The notes: generated from the sequence alone by a model not told the origin. A stretch of DNA of 64,000 bases from Blastocatellia bacterium (GCA_016713405.1 JADJPF010000003.1:248001-312000), one strand, 5' to 3'; numbered from the stretch's first letter, positions 52,433 through 62,135 are shown. Translations and numbers: made by a program.

Positions 52433-54271
52433 TTAGCGTGCAACCGGATCTAGGGTAGCAGCATAGCTTTGTAAAACTTCATCTAATTTTCCAGAATGTA
52501 GGGCACCTACAAGAGCTTCTACTACTTGAGTATCATAACGAGTACCAACAAAGCTTCTAATTCTCTCAACAGCAACTTCTGTGTCCATTGCACGTTGATA
52601 AGGTCGGTTAGTTGTCATCGCATCAAAAACATCTGCAACAGAAATAATTCTTGCCATTAGAGGGATTTGATCACCACGCAAGCCTAGAGGATAACCTTTA
52701 CCATCAAGACATTCATGATGGTAAAACATTCCAGGAATAAAACGCTTCATTTGTGGGATTTCTGACATTATTTTAGCCCCAATTTGTGGATGCTGTTTCA
52801 TAATTTTATATTCATCGTCTGTTAGTGCTGCTGGTTTCTTTAGGATTTTATCATCAATACCTATTTTGCCTACATCATGCAAAATGCCAGCAATACGAAT
52901 ATCTTCTATTTCTTCTTCGCTTAAATCCATATATTGAGCAATTAAAACAGAATATTTCATAACACGTTCAGAATGACCACGTGTATAAGTATCTTTACCA
53001 TCAATAGCTTCTGCCAATGCTCTAACCGTACCAATAAAAAGCATACGGTTTTCTTCAGCGGCTCGACGGAGTTCATTAATATATTGCTGAATATGTTCAG
53101 CCATTTTATTAAAGTCGTCGGCAAGTTGTCCTATTTCATTGCGGGTACGAACTCTAATTCTACGGGCAAAATCTCCTGTAGAAATGGCTTTTGCTCCTAT
53201 AGCTAATGTTTCTATAGGAGAAGCTAGACGAATAGCTAAAAAGCTTCCAATAATTGATGCAATTAAAATAGTTACAACACTTATATAAACTGTTCTGGTT
53301 GTCATTTGTCCTACAGAAGGATAAGCAGCGTCTTCATTAATCATTGCTATTACACCTAGCTCTTTACCAGCAGCTATTTCTGCTGTGTGGTAGGTGCCAA
53401 GCATAGGAATTTGCTTTCCGTTTTCTGTAAGTTCAAAGGGAGTTGAAATAGTTGCTTTAAAGTTTGACTCTAGCCAATCATCTACTATCTTAAGATTTGA
53501 TTTGTTATCAGTAAAAACCATTTGTTGATCAGGGTGTGCAACTATTCGACCACTATTATCAACTACAAAAAATATTGTTCCACCATTTTTAAGTAAAGCA
53601 CTAGTTTCTTGAAGCCCACCACTATTATTAGTAATAAAACTAAATACAGGCTCTAAATTAACTATTGCTAAAACAAAACCTTCTACCATTTGCTGGTTAT
53701 TTTCTGGGTTTGTGTTGCTAATTGGCGCGGCAAGGACAATGGCAGAAATATTGCTAGATTTTATTAGCTTAGGTGTACCAATGTAATAATCTAGGTCTTT
53801 ATTTTGACTCATAAAGTCAAAAACATCTGTAACTAATGGCTTAAGCTCTTCATTGCTAATTTGATTAGGATCTACCCCATAAATTGCGTAATTAATTTTG
53901 CTTTTATCTAGTGGAGAAAGCATTAAAGTGCAAAGGTTTTTATCTGTGTTTATAGCCTCTTTTACTTTAGACTCTCTTTGGACTTTAGCTTCATCTGATA
54001 CAGTTTGTTCTAAAACATTTACCCCACCAGCAATTTCCAGCGAACGAGCAAAAGCACCTATTTGATCCCTATATGCATGAATATAAAGCGTTATTTGTTT
54101 AGCTTTATCAATAACACGAAGGGTTTGGATATTTCTTTCTTTTTGACTTAACGTAGTTTTATTTAAGTCAATAAGATGATATCCAATTATTAAAACAGGT
54201 ACAACGCTAACCGTTAATAACACGGTCAAAACAGTATAAAGAATTTTTGAACGCTTAGTGGTTTGTTCCAT
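52433..54271 (-). CDS. Membrane HD-GYP domain phosphodiesterase with dCache-type sensor and HAMP
   Basis: 612 residues. TM1 about 10-30 (LYTVLTVLLTVSVVPVLIIGY), a periplasmic dCache-like sensor about 35-300, TM2 about 325-347 and HAMP (RLASPIETLAIGAKAISTGDFARRI). The HD-GYP domain (about 420-590) has HSERVMKYSVLIA, catalytic GILHDVGKIGI, HHECLDGKGYPLGLRGDQIPLMARIISVADVFDAM and TTNRPYQRAM. Predicted to hydrolyse c-di-GMP in response to an outside signal, so it would oppose signals read by the PilZ proteins in this window. The start at 54271 is divergent from the 54623 gene. Confidence 0.93.
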   Translation of the reverse strand: MEQTTKRSKILYTVLTVLLTVSVVPVLIIGYHLIDLNKTTLSQKERNIQTLRVIDKAKQITLYIHAYRDQIGAFARSLEIAGGVNVLEQTVSDEAKVQRESKVKEAINTDKNLCTLMLSPLDKSKINYAIYGVDPNQISNEELKPLVTDVFDFMSQNKDLDYYIGTPKLIKSSNISAIVLAAPISNTNPENNQQMVEGFVLAIVNLEPVFSFITNNSGGLQETSALLKNGGTIFFVVDNSGRIVAHPDQQMVFTDNKSNLKIVDDWLESNFKATISTPFELTENGKQIPMLGTYHTAEIAAGKELGVIAMINEDAAYPSVGQMTTRTVYISVVTILIASIIGSFLAIRLASPIETLAIGAKAISTGDFARRIRVRTRNEIGQLADDFNKMAEHIQQYINELRRAAEENRMLFIGTVRALAEAIDGKDTYTRGHSERVMKYSVLIAQYMDLSEEEIEDIRIAGILHDVGKIGIDDKILKKPAALTDDEYKIMKQHPQIGAKIMSEIPQMKRFIPGMFYHHECLDGKGYPLGLRGDQIPLMARIISVADVFDAMTTNRPYQRAMDTEVAVERIRSFVGTRYDTQVVEALVGALHSGKLDEVLQSYAATLDPVAR

Positions 54272-54622
54272 ATAGGGTGATATCCTTAATTAGAAATCTG
54301 ACAAACGACATAAGTTATATTAATTTAAATGTCTAAAGACAACATTATTTAGGAGTTATTAGAAATTTTTGCTTGTTCAAGTATATGTCAAGATAAAAAT
54401 ATTTGCAATTTTCTCCCTTTGTGATCGATAAATTAATCTTACTAAATTTATTTTTGGAAAGGGAATTTTATTTGCTGTAGTTATTAACATTAGTAACTAT
54501 TTATGTTATTCTCTCTGCAAAATATACCTATCTTGGTTTAGTAGATTTTGCAAAATTAAATCTTGTCTTCAAAAATAAATTATAAGAATAAAAAAGTTAG
54601 CATTGTAAGGTAAGGAAGCCTA
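54272..54622. other. Intergenic region between divergent HD-GYP gene and unknown gene
   Basis: 351 bp, very AT-rich. No reading frame or hairpin of note; the plus-strand gene has GGTAAGGAAG before its ATG. Promoters for both flanking genes are presumably here but none matches the consensus well. Confidence 0.55.
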
Positions 54623-55456
54623 ATGATTACTGGATTTAACACGGATGTTTCTTATGATGGAACAACTTATCACGTTCAAACAGAAGATAAGGGAGATGCA
54701 AATCCAATCATTTTATCTCTTGTATATGTCAGAGGAGCAATACTAGCTGCAAAACGCACTTCTTATGCAAAAGAATTACAAGGTGGTTTAACTGAACAAC
54801 AATTGCAAAGCATGCTAGAAAAACAGCATCGCACCATTTTGGCTGTAATAAAAGCGGGACGAATACAAGAACTCGTAGAAAAGCTTAGTAAGCAAAAATC
54901 TGCTGATGAAGATGCGATAGCCGAAACACCTAAAGCACCTTCTTTTCCAGTTGCTCCACCTATGCCAATTCCCACTATACCAAGCCCACAAATACCTAAT
55001 CAAGTAGTAAATAAAAATTTTGAAGTGCCAATACCAAGTATTCCTACTATTAACAATAATGTGGAACAGGTTGTTAGTAAAAGCAATACCCAGCCATTAT
55101 TTGCAGAATTTGATTTAGATAAAATAATTTTTGATTATTTACAAACTGATTCACAGGAAGAAAAAGTAGAAATAAATTTACGTGGGGCAAAAGATTTTTA
55201 TGCAGGCGAGGCTGTATTGCTACAAGTAGAAGTTTCTTTAGCTAATATGCAGGCTTTAGCAAATATTCCTGTAATTGTAAAAGTTATAGGCACAGCCTTT
55301 AAGCCTCAAATATACTCTGGACGTACTGGCCCAGATGGTGTAGCTATTATGCCTGTCACCTTGCCGCAATTTACTGCGGGAAGTGCTGCTATAGTAATTC
55401 AATCTACTTCTGACTATGGAGAAGCAGAAGTTAAACATTTAATTCGTCGTCATTAA
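54623..55456 (+). CDS. Conserved unknown protein (N-terminal 'MITGFNTDV' family) with C-terminal beta domain
   Basis: 277 residues, no signal peptide. The N-domain (1-95) starts MITGFNTDVSYDGTTYHVQTEDKG, then LVYVRGAILAAKRTSY and MLEKQHRTILAVIKAGRIQELV. I remember this family from Acidobacteriota but no function is known to me. A P/I/N-rich linker (about 105-165) follows. The C-domain (about 170-275) is a beta-sandwich like carboxypeptidase-regulatory or Ig-like modules (VEINLRGAKDFYAGEAVLLQV...IYSGRTGPDGVAIMPVTLP). Divergent from the HD-GYP/roadblock pair and followed by thiS. Confidence 0.7.
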   Translation: MITGFNTDVSYDGTTYHVQTEDKGDANPIILSLVYVRGAILAAKRTSYAKELQGGLTEQQLQSMLEKQHRTILAVIKAGRIQELVEKLSKQKSADEDAIAETPKAPSFPVAPPMPIPTIPSPQIPNQVVNKNFEVPIPSIPTINNNVEQVVSKSNTQPLFAEFDLDKIIFDYLQTDSQEEKVEINLRGAKDFYAGEAVLLQVEVSLANMQALANIPVIVKVIGTAFKPQIYSGRTGPDGVAIMPVTLPQFTAGSAAIVIQSTSDYGEAEVKHLIRRH

Positions 55457-55492
55457 ATCACTTAGTTAAATTTACTTAATTACAGCAAAGTT

Positions 55493-55693
55493 ATGCAAAT
55501 TGTTCTTAATGGTGAAAAAAAAGAAATTTCTGAAAATATATCCTTAAAACAACTTATTGACAGGTTAGAACTTAAGCAAGAAAGAGTAGCCTTAGAGCTA
55601 AACAAAACTGTAGCGCGTCGTAAAGACTGGGCAGAGATAATGCTTAAGGATGGGGATCAGTTGGAAATAGTTCATTTTGTTGGCGGTGGTTAA
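55493..55693 (+). CDS. thiS: Sulfur carrier protein ThiS
   Basis: 66 residues, exact size, ubiquitin-like fold: MQIVLNGEKKEISENISLKQLIDRLEL, VALELNKTVARRKDWAEIMLKDGDQLEIVHFVGGG. The C-terminal Gly-Gly receives sulfur as thiocarboxylate for the thiazole of thiamin. Followed by thiG after 59 bp. No thiF/thiH/thiE in the window and no TPP riboswitch recognised upstream. Confidence 0.93.
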   Translation: MQIVLNGEKKEISENISLKQLIDRLELKQERVALELNKTVARRKDWAEIMLKDGDQLEIVHFVGGG

Positions 55694-55752
55694 AAACAAG
55701 TTTTTAAGCGATTAATGACTTATTTATCTTAAAGGATTTTATTTAGTAATTT

Positions 55753-56535
55753 ATGGTTAAAAGCGATAAGTTAGTGATAGCAGGACGAGAATTTAATTCT
55801 CGTTTAATGATCGGTACAGGAAAATATCCTAGTAATGAAGCAATGGTAGAAGCTCATAATCGTTCTGGAGCAGAGATAGTTACTGTAGCTGTTCGTAGAG
55901 TAAATATCAGTGATCGTAGCCAAGAGTCTTTACTAGATTATATTGACTTAAAAAAGTTTATGCTACTTCCCAATACAGCCGCTTGTTACACGGCTGAAGA
56001 GGCAATTCGTACTGCACATTTAGCGCGAGAAGTTTTAGACACTCCTTGGGTAAAATTAGAAGTAATAGGAGATGAAAAAACACTTTTTCCAGATAATGAA
56101 GGCTTAGTAGCAGCAACTAAAGCACTTAGCAAAGAAGGTTTTATAGTTTTACCTTATTTTAATGATGATTTAGTTACAGCTAGAAAATTAATAGATGCTG
56201 GAGCCGCAGCCATTATGCCTTTAGCTGCGCCAATAGGATCAGGCTTAGGAATACAAAATTTTACTACTATGCGGATACTAAGAGAAATGATTACATCCGT
56301 TCCAATTATTGTAGATGCTGGAGTTGGAACGGCTTCAGACGTTGCTATTGCAATGGAAATGGGGATGGATGCGGTTTTATTAAATACAGCTATAGCAAGT
56401 GCTAAAGATGTTGGAGCTATGGCTGAAGCTATGAAACTAGGTATTCAAGCAGGCCGTCTAGCTTATTTAGCTGGTCGGATGCCACGTAAACTTTATGCTA
56501 GTGCAAGTAGTCCTTTAGATGGATTAATTAAATAA
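55753..56535 (+). CDS. thiG: Thiazole synthase
   Basis: 260 residues. LVIAGREFNSRLMIGTGKYPSNEAM start, EIVTVAVRRVN, LLPNTAACYTAEEAIRTAHLAREVL, WVKLEVIGDEKTLFPD with the Schiff-base Lys (about 96), then YFNDDLVTARKLIDAGAAAIMPLAAPIGSGLG and PIIVDAGVGTASDVAIAMEMGMDAVLLNTAIA. Makes the thiazole phosphate from deoxyxylulose phosphate, dehydroglycine and ThiS thiocarboxylate. Operon with thiS; a terminator follows. Confidence 0.96.
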   Translation: MVKSDKLVIAGREFNSRLMIGTGKYPSNEAMVEAHNRSGAEIVTVAVRRVNISDRSQESLLDYIDLKKFMLLPNTAACYTAEEAIRTAHLAREVLDTPWVKLEVIGDEKTLFPDNEGLVAATKALSKEGFIVLPYFNDDLVTARKLIDAGAAAIMPLAAPIGSGLGIQNFTTMRILREMITSVPIIVDAGVGTASDVAIAMEMGMDAVLLNTAIASAKDVGAMAEAMKLGIQAGRLAYLAGRMPRKLYASASSPLDGLIK

Positions 56536-56559
56536 GTAAATTCAAATAGTTTTTTTATT

Positions 56560-56605
56560 AAAAGGCTAACAAAATAGTTTAAGTTTTGTTGGCCTTTTCT
56601 TTTTG
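56560..56605 (+). terminator. Terminator after thiSG
   Basis: Long stem AAAAGGCTAACAAAA / TTTTGTTGGCCTTTT with a 9-nt loop, ending in TCTTTTT, 25 bp past the thiG stop. Confidence 0.8.
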
Positions 56606-56651
56606 CAGAAAGAATTACTATCCTACTGTGATAGTAATTTTATTATTTGGA

Positions 56652-56680
56652 TTGACAGTTAGGAAATCTTAAACTATAAC
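56652..56680 (+). promoter_or_regulatory. Sigma-70-type promoter of the sigma-54 activator gene
   Basis: TTGACA (56652-56657), exact 17-bp spacer, TATAAC (56675-56680), 38 bp before the start codon. Near-consensus, so the activator gene may be transcribed constitutively. Confidence 0.75.
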
Positions 56681-56718
56681 TATCTTGCTTATTAAACTAT
56701 TTTGATCATACTTATTTT

Positions 56719-59700
56719 ATGACCTTACCTTTACACGCTAGAAAGTTAACAGAGTTTGAGAAGAAAACTTTAACAGAATGGCTTAATTCTCAGGATGAGG
56801 AAAAATCCCGACGTGCGCGGGTAATACTGCTTTCTTGTGAGGGAAAAACCGCAATCGAAATTGGTCAAGAACTGGGTTTTCATCCTGACAACTTAAAAAA
56901 ATGGATCAGACGCTTTAATCAAGACGGTCTTAACGGGATAGAAATCCTTAAACGAGGGCCAAAAAATCGTTTTACTGACCAGCAAATTAAAGCTATCTTT
57001 AAGCTTTATTACCAGTCCCCAAAAGATTTAGGCTTATCTTTTAATACCTGGACACCTCAAAAACTCGCCTTAGCAGCCGTTAAACAAGGAATTGTAAACC
57101 AAATTAGTCATGTCACTATCAGGGAATTACTATCAGAAAATAATTTAATGCAGGATGAAGTAGTAGATAACTCTTTACAAAGAAACAGTATGATAGAAAA
57201 TATTAGTGATTTGGAAACTAACTCTATCATAGTACCCCTTAATGGTGACAATGGCAATATTGCAAGTAATTATGATATTAACAGTTTAGCTCAAGAAAGT
57301 ACTTCTGAATTTCTTACAAGTTTAACAGATAAATCTAACAATCTTAACTCTTTTAATACTTTTGATAGCCCAATAAAAGTTACAACTAGTGGAAATATAG
57401 TAAATATTATTAGTGATAATTTAACCTCTAGAGCTAACAATGATAGTAATGATATAAGCCTAAATGCTACTGTGACACAATTGCTTTCACTAGGACAAAA
57501 TGCTTTACGAATAAGTGAAAATTTAGAAGCTGTTAAAATTTTTCAAAAATTACTTAATTATCCTGGTCTAAGTAATGAATTACAAGCACAGATAAGGTGT
57601 TATTTAGGTGAAGCATATGAAGGGCTTAGCAGTTATGATGATGCACTAAATACAGTTTCAATATATGAAGATAGTTTATTTCGCAATCCATTATCACCAA
57701 AACTACAAGCAAAAGTTAAGTTGCGTTTAGGTTGGGGTTATAGTCGTATATCTAATTATGCAAAAGCTTTAGCACGTTTTAATGAGGCTAGAACTATTTA
57801 TGTTGGTTTAGGAGATTTAGAAGGTTTAGGAGCTATTCATTATGCGTTAGGCTATGTTTATGTAGAAATTAATGAGTCTAATTTAGCTAGAAGCTACTTA
57901 TTAAAAGCCCTAGAAGACTTACGTTATTCAGAAGATTCTAGGCTTTTAGCGCGTATTCATATAGATTTAGGGCTAGTAAATTATAAAGAAGGTGATCTTG
58001 AGGGTGCAAAAGCCAATTATCTAAAAGCCCAAGCTTATGCTGAAGGTTTAACTGATTCTAGTTTACTTGGGCTAATTGCAATGAATTTAGGAGCAATTTA
58101 TGTAGATTATGGTAAAAGAGACGAAGCTACAGAATATTTAGTTAAAGCAGTAAAAGAGTTTACTCTAAGTGGACAAAATAGCTATTTAGCCCGTGCTTAC
58201 AATAACTTAGGCAATAATTTATTATATGGTGGTCGTTGGAATGAAGCAGCAGAAAATCTAAATAGAGGTTTAGAACTAGCTCGTAAATTAGGTGATAGGG
58301 AAAACACTTGGCTAACACTAATTACACTTGGAGAACTAAGGTTTTTACAAGGTGAGTATGAAAAAGCTGAAGAGGCACTACTTTCTGCTTTAGGAATACT
58401 AACAGATGGAGATAAATGGGCTGAAGCCTATGCACAAAGGGTTTTAGGACTTTTATATATTGCTAATGATCGTCCAGACAAAGCTTCTCAAGCTCTTAGA
58501 ACTGCCTTACAATTAGCAACGCGTATCGGTAGTTTATATGAGGTATGCTTAACACAATTAGCATTAGCTGAGCATCACTTTGCCCAAAATAATTATGAAC
58601 AAGCAGAAGAATATTTAGAACTAGCTAAAGAAAACCTAAAAGGTAAACATGACCCAGATCTTTCAGCTAGTGGATGGGCCCAACGTCTAGCCGGAAAATT
58701 ATCTTTAATACGTGAAGAATTTGAAGAAGCAAAACAACATATTTCTGCCAGTATCAATATCTTTGCGTCCATTAATAACAATTATGAATTAGCCGTAAGT
58801 AAATTAGAGTTAGGATTACTTTATATGCAAATAGGAGAAAGTATCCCAAGTAAAGATAATTTAGTTGCTGCTAGAGATAAGTTGGTGGCTCTTGGTGCAA
58901 TGCCAACGGTTAAACGAGCTAATGAAATGTTGTTGGCCCTACAACGTGGAGAGGCCCCAAAAATCAGAAACAAAGTAGAATTAAACTTAAACCGGGATAT
59001 GTTGCTTATGCAACGCTTAATAGAGGCTGCTAATTCTCGTGACTTGCTCTTAAAAGAATTAGCTACAATTATTTATGAAAATTTTGACTTGCAAAGTTTA
59101 GTAATTTTTGACAACAGCCAAAGCCAATTAGTAGCCATTGTTACAATAGGTTGCCAACAAAAGGAAGTTCTCTCCTTAATTCCAGAAATTAAGCGAATTA
59201 TTGATTTTGGTAAAACTACTTTAGGTGCTTCTCATATTTATATTTTAGAAGATCATGTAAATACTCGATTTTGCCTTTATTTAGAACCAAAAAGCAATGC
59301 TCGCTTAGATTTAGCTCGGCTTAAACCTCTATTTAAGCAGGCAGAACTAGCTTTAGAAAATTGTTCTCTACGTGCTTTGACTCGTTCTACTTTGGTTCAA
59401 GAACAGGAAAAAGTTAGGGTACATACTCTTATTCCAGGCTTTATTTATTCTAGTCCTGCTATGCAAGATGTAGTAGAACGAATTAAGAAAATTCGTTCTA
59501 GTGATACAACAGTTTTAATAACTGGCGAATCAGGTACAGGAAAAGAATTAATTGCTCGTGCTGTGCATGCAGAATCTTCACGTAGAGACGCAATATTCTT
59601 ACCTTTTAATTGTACTGCTACACCAAAAGACTTAATCGAAAGCCAACTATTTGGGCATCGTCGGGGAGCCTTTACTGGTGCTACTAGCAATTATCAAGGA

Positions 59701-60492
59701 ATTATTCGTGCTGCTGATGGTGGAACATTATTTTTAGATGAAATTGGAGATCTTAGCCTAGAATCACAACCTAAATTACTAAGATTTTTAGAGGCTGGCG
59801 AAATACAGCCTCTTGGAGAAACCAAACCTATAAAAGTAGATGTTCGTGTTTTAACAGCAACTAATGCTTTACTAGAAAAAGCTGTTGAAGAAGGGCGGTT
59901 TCGCGAGGACTTATTGTTTAGATTAAATATTATTCGTCTTCATATTCCTCCTTTAAGAGAAAGAAAAGAAGAAATTCCTCTACTTGCCAACCATTATTTA
60001 CAGCATTTTGCCAATCGTTCAGGAAGAAAAGAGCTTTCTTTCTCTCCTGATGTTATGTACTACTTTGGCAATTACAACTGGCCCGGCAATATTAGGCAAT
60101 TGAGAGCAGAGATTGAAAGAATGGTTGCTTATTCTGGAGAGTCTAATTTACTTACTCCTAAAGATTTGTCTCCAGAAATTGTCAGAACACCTGTAATTAG
60201 TCCTATAGAAATAAAAGCACCTGTTAGTTCAATAAATCCAATAAATCCGATAAATCCGATAAATCCAGTAAATCCAATAAATCCAATAAATCCAATAAAT
60301 CCAATAAATCCAAACTGGTCAAAAGATAGCTCTAACCACACCTTAAAAGAAGCTACTGATCAATTAGAAAAACAATTAATTGAGGAAACCTTAATTAGAA
60401 CTGAGTACAATATTTCTCGTGCTGCTAAAGAACTTGGGCTTTCTAGGCGAGGGCTAAAACTAAAAATGTTGCAACTTGGGCTAGAAAAATAA
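56719..60492 (+). CDS. IS630-like HTH / TPR / sigma-54 activator fusion protein
   Basis: 1257 residues. 1-140: transposase-type winged HTH of IS630 kind (EEKSRRARVILLSCEGKTAIEIGQELGFHPDNLKKWIRRFNQDGLNGI and a second part with TPQKLALAAVKQGI...HVTIRELLSENN). About 250-690: TPR-like repeats (YLGEAYEGLSSYDDALN, AIHYALGYVYVEINESN, ARAYNNLGNNLLYGGRWNEAAENL). About 755-890: GAF-like region. About 910-1140: AAA+ domain with Walker A GESGTGKE (935-942), GAFTGA (983-988), GGTLFLDEIGDLSL and the arginine-finger region RFREDLLFRLN. 1171-1198: (INP)n linker. 1215-1257: Fis-type HTH. GAFTGA shows contact with sigma-54. The transposase HTH replaces the usual receiver/GAF sensor as leading domain. Confidence 0.88.
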   Translation: MTLPLHARKLTEFEKKTLTEWLNSQDEEKSRRARVILLSCEGKTAIEIGQELGFHPDNLKKWIRRFNQDGLNGIEILKRGPKNRFTDQQIKAIFKLYYQSPKDLGLSFNTWTPQKLALAAVKQGIVNQISHVTIRELLSENNLMQDEVVDNSLQRNSMIENISDLETNSIIVPLNGDNGNIASNYDINSLAQESTSEFLTSLTDKSNNLNSFNTFDSPIKVTTSGNIVNIISDNLTSRANNDSNDISLNATVTQLLSLGQNALRISENLEAVKIFQKLLNYPGLSNELQAQIRCYLGEAYEGLSSYDDALNTVSIYEDSLFRNPLSPKLQAKVKLRLGWGYSRISNYAKALARFNEARTIYVGLGDLEGLGAIHYALGYVYVEINESNLARSYLLKALEDLRYSEDSRLLARIHIDLGLVNYKEGDLEGAKANYLKAQAYAEGLTDSSLLGLIAMNLGAIYVDYGKRDEATEYLVKAVKEFTLSGQNSYLARAYNNLGNNLLYGGRWNEAAENLNRGLELARKLGDRENTWLTLITLGELRFLQGEYEKAEEALLSALGILTDGDKWAEAYAQRVLGLLYIANDRPDKASQALRTALQLATRIGSLYEVCLTQLALAEHHFAQNNYEQAEEYLELAKENLKGKHDPDLSASGWAQRLAGKLSLIREEFEEAKQHISASINIFASINNNYELAVSKLELGLLYMQIGESIPSKDNLVAARDKLVALGAMPTVKRANEMLLALQRGEAPKIRNKVELNLNRDMLLMQRLIEAANSRDLLLKELATIIYENFDLQSLVIFDNSQSQLVAIVTIGCQQKEVLSLIPEIKRIIDFGKTTLGASHIYILEDHVNTRFCLYLEPKSNARLDLARLKPLFKQAELALENCSLRALTRSTLVQEQEKVRVHTLIPGFIYSSPAMQDVVERIKKIRSSDTTVLITGESGTGKELIARAVHAESSRRDAIFLPFNCTATPKDLIESQLFGHRRGAFTGATSNYQGIIRAADGGTLFLDEIGDLSLESQPKLLRFLEAGEIQPLGETKPIKVDVRVLTATNALLEKAVEEGRFREDLLFRLNIIRLHIPPLRERKEEIPLLANHYLQHFANRSGRKELSFSPDVMYYFGNYNWPGNIRQLRAEIERMVAYSGESNLLTPKDLSPEIVRTPVISPIEIKAPVSSINPINPINPINPVNPINPINPINPINPNWSKDSSNHTLKEATDQLEKQLIEETLIRTEYNISRAAKELGLSRRGLKLKMLQLGLEK
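60231..60312 (+). repeat. 9-bp tandem repeats coding (Ile-Asn-Pro)n
   Basis: About nine near-perfect copies of AATAAATCC/AATAAATCCG-like 9-mers in the linker before the Fis-type HTH, giving INPINPINP... (one unit VNP). Copy number can change without shifting frame, so linker length may vary between strains. Confidence 0.9.
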
Positions 60493-60788
60493 AAAATTTA
60501 TATCTTGCTGGTAATAATTTATCTATTAGTGGATAGTTAGTTTGCAGTGGAAACAATTTGCAACATAAATTTGATTACTATATGTTCGATTAAAGCATTA
60601 GTGTCATAGTGATAGAAATAGTTTACCAAATCCATATGTATAAATATCTTTTTTATTTGCAACAAAATAGCGATTTTCATGGAAAAAAAGATCTGTTTTC
60701 AATAGCTTTGGAATAGTAAATGCAATAGCCTTAATCAAACAAAACTTTAATCACAATCTAAACAAATCAAAAAAATCTCTTTATAACA
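60493..60788. other. Intergenic region between the activator gene and the secreted propeller gene
   Basis: 296 bp, AT-rich. No clear terminator with a T-run for the activator gene and no convincing sigma-54 (GG-N10-GC) site seen. No protein-like frame. Confidence 0.5.
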
Positions 60789-60818
60789 TTGGTAAAGTTC
60801 CACTATAGGGTTACTAAA

Positions 60819-62135
60819 ATGAAAAAGCGTATTAGCCAATTAATAACATTAATAATCAGCTTAATCCTGATTAATTGTGTTATCTGGACTAATACTAATA
60901 CAAATTCCGTTAGTGCTAGCAAAGTAGCTAATCAAGAGAGTATAACTAGTGCTAACACAACAGTTTCTATTCCAGGCGAACTTTCAGAAAAAAATAATGT
61001 TGTTTTTACAAGAGATGGTGGTAAAGGGCTAGTAGCTACATTCAAAGAGCAAGATGGTGCTACAGGTCATTCAGTCTATAGCTTTAATACCTTAACAGGT
61101 GAAGTTATTGATAGACTAGATACATTAAATTTTAGCCTTGTTACTCCAACAAAATTAACTATTAGCAACAATGATGTTTTGTTTATTAGTGCTTTATCTA
61201 ATTTACCAGATGAAGTTGATTTTATTATTGTCCCTATTAACGCTGATGGCTCTTTTGCTAGAGATAGACAAGTTAATTTAGCTTTTAGAGTTCCTGTTAC
61301 AGAAGATGAGCAAATTCTCCCAGATGAAATTAGTTTAAGTGCTGATGGAAGTTATGGAATTTACTCTAATAAAACAAACATATTTGTTTTTTCTACCACT
61401 TCAGGACAAATTATTAGCAGTAAGCAGATCGTTTTAGAAGGTGCTTTAGGGGAAAATAACCGTATTGAAAGTTTTACTTATGATCAACAAAATAGTCGGT
61501 TAGCCCTTATTCATCAACAAAATGGACAATACTTTATATTAGTATATACCCTAGCCTTAGATGGGCAGTTGCAATTTGAAAGGCGCATTCGCTTGCCAAA
61601 ACGCGAGGTAATTGGATATGGTTCCAAACTAGCTTTTGATGAATTAGGAACTAAGGTCTATTTAGTTTCTTCAGATCTAGGTCAACTTTCTGCTTATGAC
61701 ATTGCTAGTGCGAATTTAGTTTTTAAGAAAACTATTCTAAATTTAGCAGAAAATGATAAAGATATAGCTAAAGAATTAGCCATATCTTTACAAGTAAATA
61801 TACAAACAGGAAGACTTTTTATCCAAAAGCCAGGCCATATTCAAAAACCAGGTCATATTCAAAAACCAGGCCATATTGCGGTGGTAAATCTGAGTAATTT
61901 ATCGGTTATTACTAATATAGAATTTAATCAAGCTTTAACAGGTGCCGCCTTTAATTCTGGTGGACAAAAAGTTTACGTGTTAGTTGATAATAAACTAGAG
62001 ACATTCCTAGTTGACACTAATGAGAAAATAGAATCTCGTGAACTAACACAAAAGAGTTTAAATCTTTCGCTGTATGCACAAAGTGAAATGTTAGGTATTG
62101 CAGCAAGCAGCAGTGTACAGCTTATTTATCAGTGA
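60819..62135 (+). CDS. Exported beta-propeller-like protein
   Basis: 438 residues from ATG 60819 (AGGG 8 nt upstream; MKKRISQLITLIISLILINC signal peptide with a possible lipobox Cys at 20). A TTG 30 bp up is also open but adds non-signal sequence. Repeated blades of YncE/WD-like type are visible: GGKGLVATFKEQDGATGHSVYSFNTLTGEVI, LSADGSYGIYSNKTNIFVFSTTSGQII, AFDELGTKVYLVSSDLGQLSAYDIAS, FNSGGQKVYVLVDNKLETFLVDT. Contains an IQKPGH triplicate. No enzymatic motif; an outside structural or binding role is inferred. Confidence 0.75.
   Translation: MKKRISQLITLIISLILINCVIWTNTNTNSVSASKVANQESITSANTTVSIPGELSEKNNVVFTRDGGKGLVATFKEQDGATGHSVYSFNTLTGEVIDRLDTLNFSLVTPTKLTISNNDVLFISALSNLPDEVDFIIVPINADGSFARDRQVNLAFRVPVTEDEQILPDEISLSADGSYGIYSNKTNIFVFSTTSGQIISSKQIVLEGALGENNRIESFTYDQQNSRLALIHQQNGQYFILVYTLALDGQLQFERRIRLPKREVIGYGSKLAFDELGTKVYLVSSDLGQLSAYDIASANLVFKKTILNLAENDKDIAKELAISLQVNIQTGRLFIQKPGHIQKPGHIQKPGHIAVVNLSNLSVITNIEFNQALTGAAFNSGGQKVYVLVDNKLETFLVDTNEKIESRELTQKSLNLSLYAQSEMLGIAASSSVQLIYQ
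61822..61878 (+). repeat. 18-bp triplicate in the propeller gene
   Basis: ATCCAAAAGCCAGGCCAT, ATTCAAAAACCAGGTCAT and ATTCAAAAACCAGGCCAT in direct series, coding IQKPGH three times. It interrupts a blade (LFIQKPGH...IAVVNLSN), suggesting recent expansion of one unit. Confidence 0.9.

Noticed and set aside
60129..60341. Minus-strand ORF with GFIGFIGFI repeats
   Set aside because: Antisense of the (INP)n repeat in the sigma-54 activator.
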